Shown here piece by piece: positions 18,523 to 26,306 of a DNA stretch of 43,257 nucleotides (its first letter is position 1; each line of letters begins with the position of its first letter). The notes beneath the pieces are model-generated. The model ran no database searches, had not been told where the DNA came from, and was given only the letters and a program-made list of their open reading frames with translations. The position numbers were made by a program, and so were the translations under genes. Location: contig CAUJIP010000013.1 in the NCBI GenBank assembly GCA_963205235.1, positions 1-43,257 of the forward strand, read 5' to 3'. The stretch is from Pseudomonadota bacterium (GTDB lineage Bacteria; Pseudomonadota; Alphaproteobacteria; Rhodobacterales; Rhodobacteraceae).

Positions 18523-18632
18523 AGGCACTGACCAGCGCCGAGCTTGTGGCCGACACCGGGACTGTCGATGTCGACGACCGCGCGCATCAGGTGCTGCTGA
18601 AGCCGGAACAGATGGGTCTCATCAAAGCGTGA
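18522..18632 (+). pseudogene. Decayed copy of the APS-kinase C-terminal end
   Basis: Thirty-six codons plus a TGA stop align without gaps to the last 36 codons and stop of the sat/cysC gene (17497-17607), with 27 identical residues; for example both contain AHQVLLK and EQMGL. About half the codon differences are synonymous, as expected for a copy that diverged while still coding. There is no start codon or ribosome-binding site, and everything upstream in this frame belongs to the glycosyltransferase gene, whose stop codon overlaps the first base of the relic. This is best read as the leftover 3' end of a second sat/cysC copy. Confidence 0.8.
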
Positions 18633-18699
18633 TCCCGTCCGGGTTGTCTTTCGGGTCGGGGGCGGCGCAGATTGCCCCCCGACCTGATCCGGTGACCCG

Positions 18700-19251
18700 A
18701 TGCGGCTTTTGGCAATTTCCGGCAGTCTTCGCCGCGCCTCGACCAATACCGCGCTGTTGCGTGGCCTGGCGGCGATGGCGGCACCCTTGGCGCAGGTCAC
18801 CGTCTTTGAAGGCTTGGGCGACCTGCCGATCTTCAACCCCGACAATGAGGGCGACGCAACACCGGACACCGTGCGCGCCTTTGCAGAAGCGGTCGCGGCA
18901 GCGGATGGGATCGTGATTTCCTGCCCGGAATATGTTCACGCCCTGCCCGGTGGGTTCAAGAATGCGCTGGACTGGCTGGTGTCGCGGTCCGAGATCATCG
19001 GCAAACCCATCGCGCTTTTGCACGCCTCGCACCGGGGAGAAGATGTCCTCGCCGACCTGCGCCGGGTGCTGTCGACCGTTTCCGACGGCTTTGCCGCTGA
19101 AATCTTTGCGAGTTTCCCGATGCGCAAGATGACGCCAGAGGATATCTCGGCCCACCTTGCGACACCCGGGGAAGCGGCGCGGCTAAGCGAATTCCTGGCC
19201 GCCTTTCTGGATCATGTCCGCGCGATTCAGGCGCAGGACACGACCGATTAG
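18700..19251 (+). CDS. NADPH-dependent FMN reductase family protein
   Basis: The 183-residue flavodoxin-fold protein has the FMN-phosphate loop SGSLRRASTN at 7-16 and the isoalloxazine-binding segment CPEYVHALPGGFKNALDWL around 74-92. The family includes azo- and chromate-reductases and FMN reductases that supply reduced flavin to sulfonate monooxygenases. The nearby sulfate-assimilation gene makes a sulfur link imaginable, but the sequence does not show it. A GC-rich inverted repeat (GGGGGC...GCCCCC, about 18656-18680) without a T-run lies between the APS-kinase relic and its start. It is convergent with the cytochrome b561 gene, leaving 11 bp between the stops. Confidence 0.88.
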   Translation: MRLLAISGSLRRASTNTALLRGLAAMAAPLAQVTVFEGLGDLPIFNPDNEGDATPDTVRAFAEAVAAADGIVISCPEYVHALPGGFKNALDWLVSRSEIIGKPIALLHASHRGEDVLADLRRVLSTVSDGFAAEIFASFPMRKMTPEDISAHLATPGEAARLSEFLAAFLDHVRAIQAQDTTD

Positions 19252-19262
19252 GCCACTTGCCC

Positions 19263-19736
19263 CTATTCCGCCCGCATCATCCGGCGCAGCAGGCCGTCTT
19301 TCAGCACATACTGGTGGAAAATCGCCATTGCCGCGTGACCCAAGGCCACGATCATCAGGATGTTGGCGGCCAGTTCGTGCAATTCACCCACATCAAGCCC
19401 AAGGAACCAGGTGGAGACCCCGCCCAGCGGCACTGCGATCATCAGAAGGTACAGCAGTCGGTGGCCCCAGTCTGCCGCGACGACCGACATGCTGCCTGGC
19501 TGACCCGGAGCCGCCGGGGCACCCCGGCCAAGGCGCACCAGAACGCGGACCACAACCAGCGCAAGGATCGCCAGACCAATGGCGACATGCGGCACAAACC
19601 CTGCAACGCCACCTTCTTCAACGATCTCCATCGCATCCCCGGCCCCTTCACCCGTGAACCAGGCGACGGCGATCAGCACAGCGATCAGCCAGTGCAGGGC
19701 AATCTGAATGCCCGAATATCCGGTCGTGGTTTTCAA
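19263..19736 (-). CDS. Cytochrome b561 family membrane protein
   Basis: The 157-residue protein has four predicted transmembrane helices with candidate heme-ligand histidines at His15 (IQIALHWLIAV), His50 (FVPHVAIG) and in the last helix region (GELHELAANILMIVALGHAAMAI). This fits bacterial b561-type di-heme cytochromes, which pass electrons from quinol, superoxide or soluble donors. Translation most likely begins at TTG 19736, with TAGGAG upstream on the minus strand. Family members are often paired with YceI or catalase; no such partner is here. Confidence 0.88.
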   Translation of the reverse strand: MKTTTGYSGIQIALHWLIAVLIAVAWFTGEGAGDAMEIVEEGGVAGFVPHVAIGLAILALVVVRVLVRLGRGAPAAPGQPGSMSVVAADWGHRLLYLLMIAVPLGGVSTWFLGLDVGELHELAANILMIVALGHAAMAIFHQYVLKDGLLRRMMRAE

Positions 19737-19826
19737 GATGCGCTCCTATGATATCCTGTCGTTCACGGCTTAGCCTAAGGTTTCCGTCGCCAAAGGCCAG
19801 TCAGCAGGCGCTGACGCGGGCGGATG

Positions 19827-20054
19827 TCAATGCACGCTCACAGGTGTGAAGTCATGTTCCCGTGCCAGATGGAAGGCAAGCTTGCGGTCGGCGACCAGCG
19901 CCAGTTGCCGCCCATCGACCCCATGGACCGACCAGACGACGTCAAGCTCTCCCAATTGTTCGCGCACCGCGTCGGGCAGGTCATCGACCATGACTTCGCG
20001 GACATAGACGATGCGGTCGGCCCCTTGCGGCAGCCCGTTGAACGGCGTGTTCAT
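19827..20054 (-). CDS. DUF1150 family protein
   Basis: The 75-residue soluble protein matches the small alphaproteobacterial DUF1150 family, with the pattern GADRIVYVREVMVDDLP near the N-terminus and LFAL-like segment RQLALVADRKLAF in the centre. No function is established. Its ATG overlaps the hsp20 stop (ATGA), so it is co-translated with the small heat-shock protein. A place in the heat-shock response, perhaps as a chaperone partner, is inferred from that coupling. Confidence 0.8.
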   Translation of the reverse strand: MNTPFNGLPQGADRIVYVREVMVDDLPDAVREQLGELDVVWSVHGVDGRQLALVADRKLAFHLAREHDFTPVSVH

Positions 20055-20479
20055 TTCTTGCCCCCTTCGTTGCGGCTGATACGGATGGTCTGGACCACAG
20101 TTTCCGGCACATGGCGGCGCAGGTCGACATGCAGAAGCCCGTTCTCCATCGTCGCCCCGGCGACTTCGACCCCGTCGGCCAGCACGAAGGCGCGCTGGAA
20201 GGCGCGGGCGGCGATGCCCCGGTGCAGAAAGACACGTTCGCCCGCGTCATCGGCCTGACGGCCTCGGACGACAAGCTGGCGATCTTCGACCGTGATCGAC
20301 AGGTCTTCCTCGCGGAACCCGGCCACGGCCAGGGTGATCCGGTAAGCGTTTTCCGAGACCGCCTCGATGTTGAAGGGAGGATAGCCCTCGGCCCCGGACT
20401 TCGCGGTGCGTTCGACCAGCCGCTCCAGCTGTTCAAACCCCAGAAGATAGGGATGGGCCCCAAAGCTCAGTTTCGTCAT
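20051..20479 (-). CDS. hsp20: Small heat-shock protein Hsp20 (IbpA-like)
   Basis: The 142-residue chaperone has the alpha-crystallin domain from about residue 36 (PPFNIEAVSENAYRITLAVAGF) to 125. It includes VRGRQ, FLHRGIAARAFQRAF and the strand ENGLLHVDL with a GLL-type motif. Such proteins hold unfolding proteins for refolding by DnaK and ClpB. The ATG at 20479 is chosen because AAGGA stands seven bases upstream. That same AAGGA can be masked in a ROSE-type hairpin, and a sigma-32-like promoter lies further upstream. It forms an operon with the DUF1150 gene. Confidence 0.93.
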   Translation of the reverse strand: MTKLSFGAHPYLLGFEQLERLVERTAKSGAEGYPPFNIEAVSENAYRITLAVAGFREEDLSITVEDRQLVVRGRQADDAGERVFLHRGIAARAFQRAFVLADGVEVAGATMENGLLHVDLRRHVPETVVQTIRISRNEGGKK

Positions 20480-20537
20480 CACGCAGTCCTTGCCAAAAGC
20501 GACCATGTCCGGCGGCCCCGCATTCAGGCACCGCCTG
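20480..20537 (-). promoter_or_regulatory. ROSE-like RNA thermometer in the hsp20 5' leader
   Basis: In the minus-strand leader the last hairpin (20486-20503) reads GUCGCUUUUGGCAAGGAC. GUC pairs with GAC and CUU with AAG, with one bulged G between, so the conserved ROSE pattern UCGCU (UYGCU) faces the AGGA ribosome-binding site exactly. A second hairpin, GGCGG...CCGCC, lies upstream in the leader. The leader length (about 58 nt from the predicted start site) fits ROSE elements, which control small heat-shock genes in alphaproteobacteria. The structure was worked out by hand and not folded by program. Confidence 0.75.
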
Positions 20538-20543
20538 TCGTCA

Positions 20544-20572
20544 ATATGGGGGGTCCGCCCCTGCCCCGCAAG
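20544..20572 (-). promoter_or_regulatory. Sigma-32 (RpoH)-type promoter of hsp20
   Basis: On the minus strand CTTGCGG (20566-20572) and CCCATAT (20544-20550) are 15 bp apart. This matches the heat-shock consensus CTTGAAA-N(11-16)-CCCATnT at most positions, including the full CCCATAT. Transcription would begin near 20537. Confidence 0.65.
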
Positions 20573-20674
20573 CTGCGGCAAAGCGCTCTTTCACGGGAAA
20601 AGCCGCAGAATTCTTCCCCTTTCGGCAGCGGCTTCCTATATCCTTTATGGAACAGCAGGAATCGAACCTTACCC

Positions 20675-20893
20675 ATGAACGCACCGATGGAACTTGATCA
20701 TGACGAGATGCTGCGCATCCGGCTTGAGGTGCTGCGGCGCGAACACCGCGATCTGGACGAGGCGATCCATGCGCTTGAACAGACCGGTCGCCCCGATCAG
20801 TTGACCCTGCGCCGCCTGAAAAAGCAGAAGCTTTCGTTGAAGGATCAGATCGTCAAGGTCGAGGATATGCTGATCCCCGATATCATCGCCTGA
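20675..20893 (+). CDS. DUF465 (YdcH) family small coiled-coil protein
   Basis: The 72-residue protein is a charged two-helix protein of the YdcH/DUF465 type. A first helix ELDHDEMLRIRLEVLRREHR is followed by DLDEAIHAL, a turn around GRPD, and a lysine-rich second helix with LRRLKKQKLSLKDQI. These motifs are characteristic, but no function is known. The ATG at 20675 is the first sensible start; a second ATG lies at 20687, and no clear ribosome-binding site tells them apart. It is divergent from hsp20 across 195 bp and converges with the following DMT gene, with stops 2 bp apart. Confidence 0.85.
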   Translation: MNAPMELDHDEMLRIRLEVLRREHRDLDEAIHALEQTGRPDQLTLRRLKKQKLSLKDQIVKVEDMLIPDIIA

Positions 20894-20895
20894 CC

Positions 20896-21780
20896 TTAGG
20901 CAAGCGCCAACCGCCGCACGCCTGACCAGGCGTTGAAAAGGATGGCCACCAGCACCACCCCGCCACCGACAAAGGTCGCAGGACTGGCCGTTTCACCAAG
21001 GATCAGCCAGACCCAGAGCGGGGCCAGCAGAACCTCGGTGTTCGACAAAAGCGTCAGTTCCGCCGAAGGCACCACCTGGCTGCCGAAGGTGTAAAGCACC
21101 ATCCCACCCGCCAGTGTGCCGATGCCCATCACTACGCACCACATCAGGTCCATCGCGGGCACGATCAACGGCTGGCCCAGTGTCACCGTCGCCAGCGCCC
21201 CGGCCATTGCGGCAAAACCGGCGCCAAGGATGCTGGCAGGCAGGCTGTCCTCGACCCGGCGCCAGCGCAGCGCCACGCTGAAGGCGGCAAAGCCAAGCGC
21301 CGAGATCAGCGCCGCGATGTTGCCAAGCAAAGCGCCAGCGGCCAGCCCGTCGCCCACCATCACGAAGATACCGACCAGCGCCAAAGCAATGGCCCCCCAG
21401 GTGCGGGGGGCGACAACCTCACCCAGAATGATCCGGCCCAGAACGGCGGCCAGAAAGGGTGCGGCAGCGAACAGGAAGGCGGCATTGGCGACGGTCGTGG
21501 TCTGAAATGCCAGAATCGCCCCACCCATCGCCGCAACCAGCCCGATCCCGCCCAGAACCCCCGCCAGCCCCGCCTTGCGGATCACCGGCCAGGGCGACCC
21601 ACCCGTCCGCCAGGCCATGAAGACCAAGAGCACGGGCAACAGTGCCAGTGATCGCCAGGCCAGCACGGCCCAAGGGCCCGCATCCTGAATCTGGCGGATC
21701 ATCAGTGCCTGAAAGGACCAAAGGACCCCCGCCACCAGCACCATGACCACGCCCGTTCCGTACCGCATCTTCCGCCCCAT
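20896..21780 (-). CDS. EamA/DMT-family membrane transporter
   Basis: The 294-residue protein has ten hydrophobic helices in two EamA repeats, starting VVMVLVAGVLWSFQALMIR and including LGEVVAPRTWGAIALALVGI and LILGETASPATFVGGGVVL. The last motif has the conserved Gly-Glu before the final helix. Substrate unknown; relatives export amino acids, nucleotides or metabolites. A second ATG at 21768 is an equally good start. The gene is divergent from a LysR regulator 80 bp away, with two inverted repeats in between. That arrangement usually means the regulator controls the transporter. Confidence 0.88.
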   Translation of the reverse strand: MGRKMRYGTGVVMVLVAGVLWSFQALMIRQIQDAGPWAVLAWRSLALLPVLLVFMAWRTGGSPWPVIRKAGLAGVLGGIGLVAAMGGAILAFQTTTVANAAFLFAAAPFLAAVLGRIILGEVVAPRTWGAIALALVGIFVMVGDGLAAGALLGNIAALISALGFAAFSVALRWRRVEDSLPASILGAGFAAMAGALATVTLGQPLIVPAMDLMWCVVMGIGTLAGGMVLYTFGSQVVPSAELTLLSNTEVLLAPLWVWLILGETASPATFVGGGVVLVAILFNAWSGVRRLALA

Positions 21781-21793
21781 CCGATTCGCGCCA

Positions 21794-21848
21794 CATTGGT
21801 GCTGGCCAATGCCTAAGGCAAACGAATAGAATTGAAGAAACGCTTCAG
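21794..21848. promoter_or_regulatory. Candidate LysR operator region
   Basis: The intergenic space between the divergent DMT and LysR genes has two inverted repeats. CATTGG (21794-21799) and CCAATG (21806-21811) are perfect with a 6-bp spacer. TTGAAG (21832-21837) and CTTCAG (21843-21848) are near perfect with a 5-bp spacer. Dyads of this size are usual LysR-type binding sites. Which one is the recognition site is not known. Confidence 0.45.
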
Positions 21849-21860
21849 AATTGTTGAACT

Positions 21861-22724
21861 ATGACCGACCCGCTTGACCTGTCCCTGCTGCGCAGCTTCG
21901 TCGCCGTCATCGACTGCGGCAGTCTTCAGCTTGCCGCCGCCCGTGTGGGGCGCAGCCAGTCTGCCGTCAGCATGCAGATCAAGCGGCTGGAAGACGACGT
22001 CGGTCGCCCGCTGTTTCAGCGTGAAGGCCGCAGCCTGCGCCCGAATCCTGCCGGGCAAGACCTGCTTTTGCACGCCCGCCGCCTGTTGCGCCTGTCGGAC
22101 GAGGCGATGGCAAGCCTGCGTCAGCCGGAAGCCTCTGGTGTGGTCCGGGTTGGTGTGCCCGAAGACTATGCCGCCCGGCTTCTGACCCCGACCCTGGCCC
22201 GCTTTGGACAGGACTTCCCGCTGGCCGAGCTTGAGGTCACCTTCCAATCCTCGCCCGCCCTCTTGCGCCAATTGGAAACCGGCAGGCTTGACTTGGCATT
22301 GGTCACCCGCGAACCGCACCATCCCTTTGTCGTTCTGCGCCGCGAACAGCTGGTCTGGGCGGCCTCGCCCGATCACGGGGCCTGGTTGCGCGATCCCTTG
22401 CCGGTGGCCCTGTTCGAAGCCGGCGACATCGCCCGCCGTTTCGCGGTCGAGGCGCTGCAGGCCGCCGACCGCAGCTATCGGGTTGTTTCCTCGACCGACA
22501 GCTTGCAGGGTCTGGTCGCGCTGGCGCAAGCGGGGCTTGCCGTCATCGGCCTTGTCGAATCCAGCCTGCCCACCGGCCTTGTCCGCCTGGGCGAGGCGGA
22601 TGGACTGCCACCGATGCCGGGCCTTGACGTTAGCCTGGTGGCCAGCCCTGGCGAACCCGCGCCGCTTGCCCGCCACCTGCGCGACTTTCTGGCACAAGAG
22701 CTGCGCGAAACCCGTCCCTCGTGA
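21861..22724 (+). CDS. LysR family transcriptional regulator
   Basis: The 287-residue protein has the LysR winged helix-turn-helix at residues 6-65, with LRSFVAVIDCGSLQLAAARVGRSQSAVSMQIKRLE-like spacing shown by LAAARVGRSQSAVSMQI. A linker helix and a periplasmic-binding-protein-like effector domain run from about 92 to 280. It is transcribed away from the DMT transporter gene, which it probably regulates along with itself (inference from layout). The effector is unknown. The next gene, purE, follows on the same strand but appears to have its own promoter. Confidence 0.92.
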   Translation: MTDPLDLSLLRSFVAVIDCGSLQLAAARVGRSQSAVSMQIKRLEDDVGRPLFQREGRSLRPNPAGQDLLLHARRLLRLSDEAMASLRQPEASGVVRVGVPEDYAARLLTPTLARFGQDFPLAELEVTFQSSPALLRQLETGRLDLALVTREPHHPFVVLRREQLVWAASPDHGAWLRDPLPVALFEAGDIARRFAVEALQAADRSYRVVSSTDSLQGLVALAQAGLAVIGLVESSLPTGLVRLGEADGLPPMPGLDVSLVASPGEPAPLARHLRDFLAQELRETRPS

Positions 22725-22732
22725 CCACTGGC

Positions 22733-22760
22733 TTGCCCCGCCCCGCGTCATGCGTATAAG
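22733..22760 (+). promoter_or_regulatory. Promoter of purEK
   Basis: TTGCCC (22733-22738) and TATAAG (22755-22760) are 16 bp apart, a good sigma-70-type pair. Transcription would begin near 22767, which is itself the first base of an in-frame ATG. This favours the later ATG at 22791 as the purE start, unless the mRNA is leaderless. Confidence 0.5.
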
Positions 22761-22790
22761 CGGCCCATGGGGCAATCAGCAGGGCAGGCG

Positions 22791-23267
22791 ATGGCACAGG
22801 TCGGAATCATTATGGGGTCGCAAAGCGATTGGCCGACGATGAAAGCCGCCGCCGAGATGCTGGACGAATTGGGCGTGGCCTATGAGACCAAGATCGTCTC
22901 GGCGCACCGCACGCCAGACCGGCTGTGGGATTACGGCAAGACCGCCGTTTCACGCGGGTTGAAAGTCATCATCGCAGGCGCGGGCGGGGCGGCACATCTG
23001 CCCGGCATGATGGCGTCAAAGACCCGCGTCCCGGTGATCGGCGTGCCGGTGCAGACCAAGGCCCTGTCCGGCGTCGATTCGCTTTATTCCATTCTGCAGA
23101 TGCCCAAGGGCTATCCCGTCGCGACCATGGCCATCGGCGGGGCCGCCAACGCGGGCCTGATGGCCGCCGCGATCCTCGCGGTTTCTGACCCAGCACTGGC
23201 CCAGCGCCTTGACGCCTGGCGCGATGCCCTTTCCGCTTCGATCCCCGAGGAGCCTTCGGATGACTAA
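22791..23267 (+). CDS. purE: N5-carboxyaminoimidazole ribonucleotide mutase
   Basis: PurE shifts the carboxyl group of N5-CAIR to give CAIR in purine synthesis, using the product of PurK. The 158-residue protein shows the class I PurE motifs [35 protein letters not shown] and [20 protein letters not shown] chose the ATG at 22791 because the conserved sequence starts four residues later and a promoter ends just before 22767; an in-frame ATG at 22767 is the alternative. The stop overlaps the purK start by eight bases, so the pair is translationally coupled. Confidence 0.96.
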   Translation: MAQVGIIMGSQSDWPTMKAAAEMLDELGVAYETKIVSAHRTPDRLWDYGKTAVSRGLKVIIAGAGGAAHLPGMMASKTRVPVIGVPVQTKALSGVDSLYSILQMPKGYPVATMAIGGAANAGLMAAAILAVSDPALAQRLDAWRDALSASIPEEPSDD

Positions 23268-24324
23268 CCTCCCGCAAGGGTCCACCATCGGCATTCTGGG
23301 CGGTGGGCAACTGGGCCGGATGCTTTCGGTCGCCGCCAGCCGTCTGGGCTATCGCTGTCACATCTATGAACCGGGCACAGCGCCCGCCGGGGATGTCGCC
23401 CATCAGGTGACAACCGCCCCCTACACGGATGAAACCGCGCTGCGGGCCTTTGCCGCTTCGGTCGACGTGATCACCTACGAATTCGAAAACGTACCCACTT
23501 CGGCGCTGGATCTTCTGGAAAGCCTGAAACCGATCCGCCCCAACCGCCGCGCCTTGGCGATCAGCCAAGACCGGATCAGCGAGAAAAGCTTCCTGAACGA
23601 CCTTGGCCTGCAAACCGCCCCTTGGGCCGCGGTGAATTCCGAAACCGACCTGCGCGCCGCCGCCGAAACGCTTGGCCTGCCCGCGATCCTCAAGACCACG
23701 CGGCTTGGCTATGACGGCAAGGGCCAGGTCAAGCTTGATGCCGAGACCGATATCCCTGCCGCGTGGGCGACGATGAACAACGCCGCCTGCGTGCTGGAAG
23801 GCTTTGTCAGCTTTGACCGCGAAGTGTCGGTCATCGCTGCGCGTGGCCTTGACGGCTCGGTTGCCTGCTTCGACCCCGGCGAGAACATCCACCGCGAGGG
23901 CATCCTGCGCACGACAACCGTGCCCGCCCGCCTCTCGCCCAACCAACGCGCCGACGCCGTGCTGGTCGCCGCCCGCATCCTGAACGCGCTCGACTATGTC
24001 GGCGTGATGGGGGTCGAACTTTTCGTCACCCCCCGTGGCCTTCTGGTCAACGAAATCGCCCCCCGCGTCCACAATTCCGGCCACTGGACGCAACAAGGCT
24101 GCGCCGTTGACCAGTTCGAACAGCACATCCGTGCAGTCGCCGGCCTGCCCCTGGGCGATGGCAACCGCTATGCCGATGTGGTGATGGAAAACCTGATCGG
24201 TGACGATGTGCTGCGCGTCCCCGACCTCTTGAAAACCCGCGACACCGCCGTGCATCTTTACGGCAAAGGCGCCCCCCGCCCCGATCGCAAGATGGGCCAT
24301 GTGAACCGGGTGGTTTCCAGATAG
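23260..24324 (+). CDS. purK: N5-carboxyaminoimidazole ribonucleotide synthase
   Basis: PurK uses ATP and bicarbonate to carboxylate AIR, forming N5-CAIR for PurE. The 354-residue protein has the ATP-grasp layout: the N-terminal pre-ATP domain [24 protein letters not shown] in the ATP-binding domain, [13 protein letters not shown], and the metal-binding end [14 protein letters not shown]. The ATG at 23260 overlaps the end of purE and is preceded by GAGGAG at 23247-23252, inside purE. The gene is followed by a repeat element in the convergent space before the hydrolase gene. Confidence 0.96.
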   Translation: MTNLPQGSTIGILGGGQLGRMLSVAASRLGYRCHIYEPGTAPAGDVAHQVTTAPYTDETALRAFAASVDVITYEFENVPTSALDLLESLKPIRPNRRALAISQDRISEKSFLNDLGLQTAPWAAVNSETDLRAAAETLGLPAILKTTRLGYDGKGQVKLDAETDIPAAWATMNNAACVLEGFVSFDREVSVIAARGLDGSVACFDPGENIHREGILRTTTVPARLSPNQRADAVLVAARILNALDYVGVMGVELFVTPRGLLVNEIAPRVHNSGHWTQQGCAVDQFEQHIRAVAGLPLGDGNRYADVVMENLIGDDVLRVPDLLKTRDTAVHLYGKGAPRPDRKMGHVNRVVSR

Positions 24325-24415
24325 GGGTGCCACCTCGGGGGCATCGAGCCCCGCTCGGCGGCGCTGCCGCGGATGACCTTCGCCCGCTGACCCCTCCCAG
24401 AGGTCGGATGCCTTC

Positions 24416-24578
24416 GGCGGGGATATTTTGGCAAAGATGAACCCTGCTTTTCACATTTGCCCAAATATCCCGGGGGAGTCTCCGCCCCGGAGACGGGGGC
24501 AGCGCCCCCAAACCCTGAGGAGGAGGCGAAGCCCGACGACGAGGCAAAGGAATTGCGGCGGCACGCCGCTCAATAGGA
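24416..24578. repeat. Intergenic repeat element, copy B, with inverted core
   Basis: The 254-bp space between the convergent purK and hydrolase genes has no gene. It holds a second copy of the element at 4595-4747 (24461-24578), with the same landmarks in order: CCAAATATCCCGGGGG, GGGGGCAGCGCCCCC, GAGGCGA, GGCAAAGG and GCTCAAT. In addition an inverted copy of the core, GGGGATATTTTGGCAAAG, begins around 24419. The two cores could form a stem of about 16 bp with one mismatch, the right arm reaching 24476. The element ends at the hydrolase stop codon. Confidence 0.6.
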
Positions 24579-25301
24579 TTACCGCCGGTCGAAGGACCCA
24601 TGCCGCAGGAAATGCACGGTCTGGCGCATCACCGTCGGGTTCACCATCATCCAGGTATGGCTGACCGGCAGCACCAGATGGTCGGCCATCCCCTCAAGCC
24701 TTGTGCTTTCGACCGTCACCTTGCCATCGTCCGGCCCCGGCAGCAGCTGGCTGAACCATGGCGAAACCGACCGGGTTCCGGCGATGATTCCGACCGGATA
24801 GTCGGGCGGGGGCAGGCGGTTCGGCCAACTGTCGGCACCGGTTCCCAGCATCATGCCCGCAGGGCCGTTCATCAGCTCGAACGCCTTCCAGTCGCCAAGC
24901 ACGTCCACCAGTTCCGACCCGTGGTTTGGCGGAGCCAGCATCAGCACGCGGCCCAGTCTTGGGGGTTTGCCCCGGGCCAGCCAGTCGCGGACCAGGATGC
25001 CGCCCATGGAATGGGTCACGAAATGGGTGATGCCGGGAAAGGGCGCGGCATAGGCGGTGGCGACATCATGCATCAGCACATCCGGGGTCGCACGGGTTGA
25101 CGGATAGGCCGCATGGCAGACCACATAGCCCGCCGACCGCAAGGCAAATCCCATCGCTGCCAGCGACCGCGACGACCGGGCCAGGCCATGGACAAGGATC
25201 ACCCGCTCGGGCACCGACCCACCTTTGGCGGCGTCGACGGGGGCCGGGAGGATCCGGCGAAACCAGCGGTCCTGCGGATGGTTCATGACCACATCATCCA
25301 A
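24579..25301 (-). CDS. Alpha/beta hydrolase (lipase-like)
   Basis: The 240-residue protein has an alpha/beta-hydrolase core. The oxyanion strand is [12 protein letters not shown] (His-Gly at 38-39) and the nucleophile elbow is THSMGG with Ser98. A late histidine in LPVSHTWMM is the likely catalytic His. It resembles small cytosolic esterase/lipase-like or PGAP1-like proteins without a signal peptide; the substrate is unknown. Two starts are possible, ATG at 25301 and at 25286, neither with a strong ribosome-binding site. It lies 57 bp downstream of the iron-permease-like gene on the same strand and may share its transcript. Confidence 0.85.
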   Translation of the reverse strand: MDDVVMNHPQDRWFRRILPAPVDAAKGGSVPERVILVHGLARSSRSLAAMGFALRSAGYVVCHAAYPSTRATPDVLMHDVATAYAAPFPGITHFVTHSMGGILVRDWLARGKPPRLGRVLMLAPPNHGSELVDVLGDWKAFELMNGPAGMMLGTGADSWPNRLPPPDYPVGIIAGTRSVSPWFSQLLPGPDDGKVTVESTRLEGMADHLVLPVSHTWMMVNPTVMRQTVHFLRHGSFDRR

Positions 25302-25358
25302 CGGCGTGGGCGGCTTGGGAAGGGCGGCATTGCGTGACCTTGCGTCAGGGGGCGGGAC

Positions 25359-25757
25359 TTAGGGTTCCGGCGCATCGGTATCGTCCAGGCCCTGCTCCAA
25401 CCCCGCGCGCGCCGTTTGGGCCAAAAGTTCATATCGGGCGCGAAACTCGTCCAGCAGGTTTTCGTCCAGTTCTTCCAGATCAAGCAGCGCGTTGTGCGCC
25501 CCTCTGGTCGCGCGGATCAGTTCGTCCAGTTTCAGCTGGATCGCCACCGTGTCACGGTTCTGGGTGTTCTGGATCAGGAAGACCATCAGGAAGGTCACAA
25601 TGGTCGTCCCGGTGTTGATCACCAATTGCCAGGTGTCGGAAAAGCTGAAGATCGGCCCGGTCACGATCCAGGTCAGGATCACCCCCAGCGCCAGCAGAAA
25701 GGTGGTTGGCCGTCCGCACCAATGCGAGACCCGCTTCGCTATGTCGCCATATCGCAT
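25359..25757 (-). CDS. Low-affinity iron permease family protein
   Basis: The 132-residue protein has two hydrophobic helices (about 18-36 and 44-62), then a polar region with the family's hallmark FLIQNTQNRDTVAIQLKLDELI and an acidic C-terminal helix. This matches the small bacterial relatives of the fungal Fet4 low-affinity iron transporter. Transport by such short proteins has not been firmly shown, so the name denotes family only. GGGAGGA lies just upstream of the ATG at 25757. It is divergent from the Nudix gene across 93 bp. Confidence 0.88.
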   Translation of the reverse strand: MRYGDIAKRVSHWCGRPTTFLLALGVILTWIVTGPIFSFSDTWQLVINTGTTIVTFLMVFLIQNTQNRDTVAIQLKLDELIRATRGAHNALLDLEELDENLLDEFRARYELLAQTARAGLEQGLDDTDAPEP

Positions 25758-25850
25758 CGCATCCTCCCTGAAGCCACCGGGTCAGCCTGACGCCTGCCAC
25801 TGCCTGCCGCAAGGCTGGACAAAGCGTCAAGGGCATCGCATCCCTAAGCC

Positions 25851-26306
25851 ATGGCCAAGTATAAACCCCGTCTTGCCGTGCGTGCCTTGATCCTGGATCA
25901 GGACAGGCTTCTGCTGGTCAACGCCTATCCGGGCGCGCGACTTGGGCTGTGGTGCGCGCCGGGGGGTGGCTGCGAGGCGGGGCAGTCCTTGCCAGAAAAC
26001 CTTGCGCGCGAGGTGCATGAGGAAACCGGGCTGTCGATCGCCGTCGGACCCTTGGCTTTGGTCAATGAATTCCACGATCCGGCGACGGGATTTCATCAGG
26101 TCGAGCTTTTCTTCCGGTGCAGCCTGACCGCAGGTGAACTTGATCCGGCGTGGACCGATCCGGAGGGCGTGGTGACGCAACGGCGGTTTTTCAGCCGGGG
26201 CGAATTGGCCAGCGGGGCTGTGACCTTCAAACCGGGCAGCCTGCCCGGCGCGGCCTGGGGCACCGGGGCAGCGCTTTACGATCCCTTGGAAGTGATCCTG
26301 AAATGA
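25851..26306 (+). CDS. Nudix hydrolase
   Basis: The 151-residue protein has a Nudix fold with the box at 39-61 (GGCEAGQSLPENLAREVHEETGL). The catalytic REVHEE segment is intact, but the glutamate usually found six residues after the first glycine is Gln45. That position is not essential for metal binding in the family, so activity is still likely. N-terminal RLAVRALILDQDRLLLV suggests a nucleotide or nucleoside-diphosphate-derivative hydrolase; the substrate is undefined. Its stop overlaps the start of the Gre-like gene (ATGA), heading a three-gene coupled operon. Confidence 0.87.
   Translation: MAKYKPRLAVRALILDQDRLLLVNAYPGARLGLWCAPGGGCEAGQSLPENLAREVHEETGLSIAVGPLALVNEFHDPATGFHQVELFFRCSLTAGELDPAWTDPEGVVTQRRFFSRGELASGAVTFKPGSLPGAAWGTGAALYDPLEVILK

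Noticed and set aside
18656..18680. GGGGGC...GCCCCC inverted repeat before the FMN reductase as a terminator
   Set aside because: No T-run follows on either strand, so I mention it only as a hairpin of unknown role.
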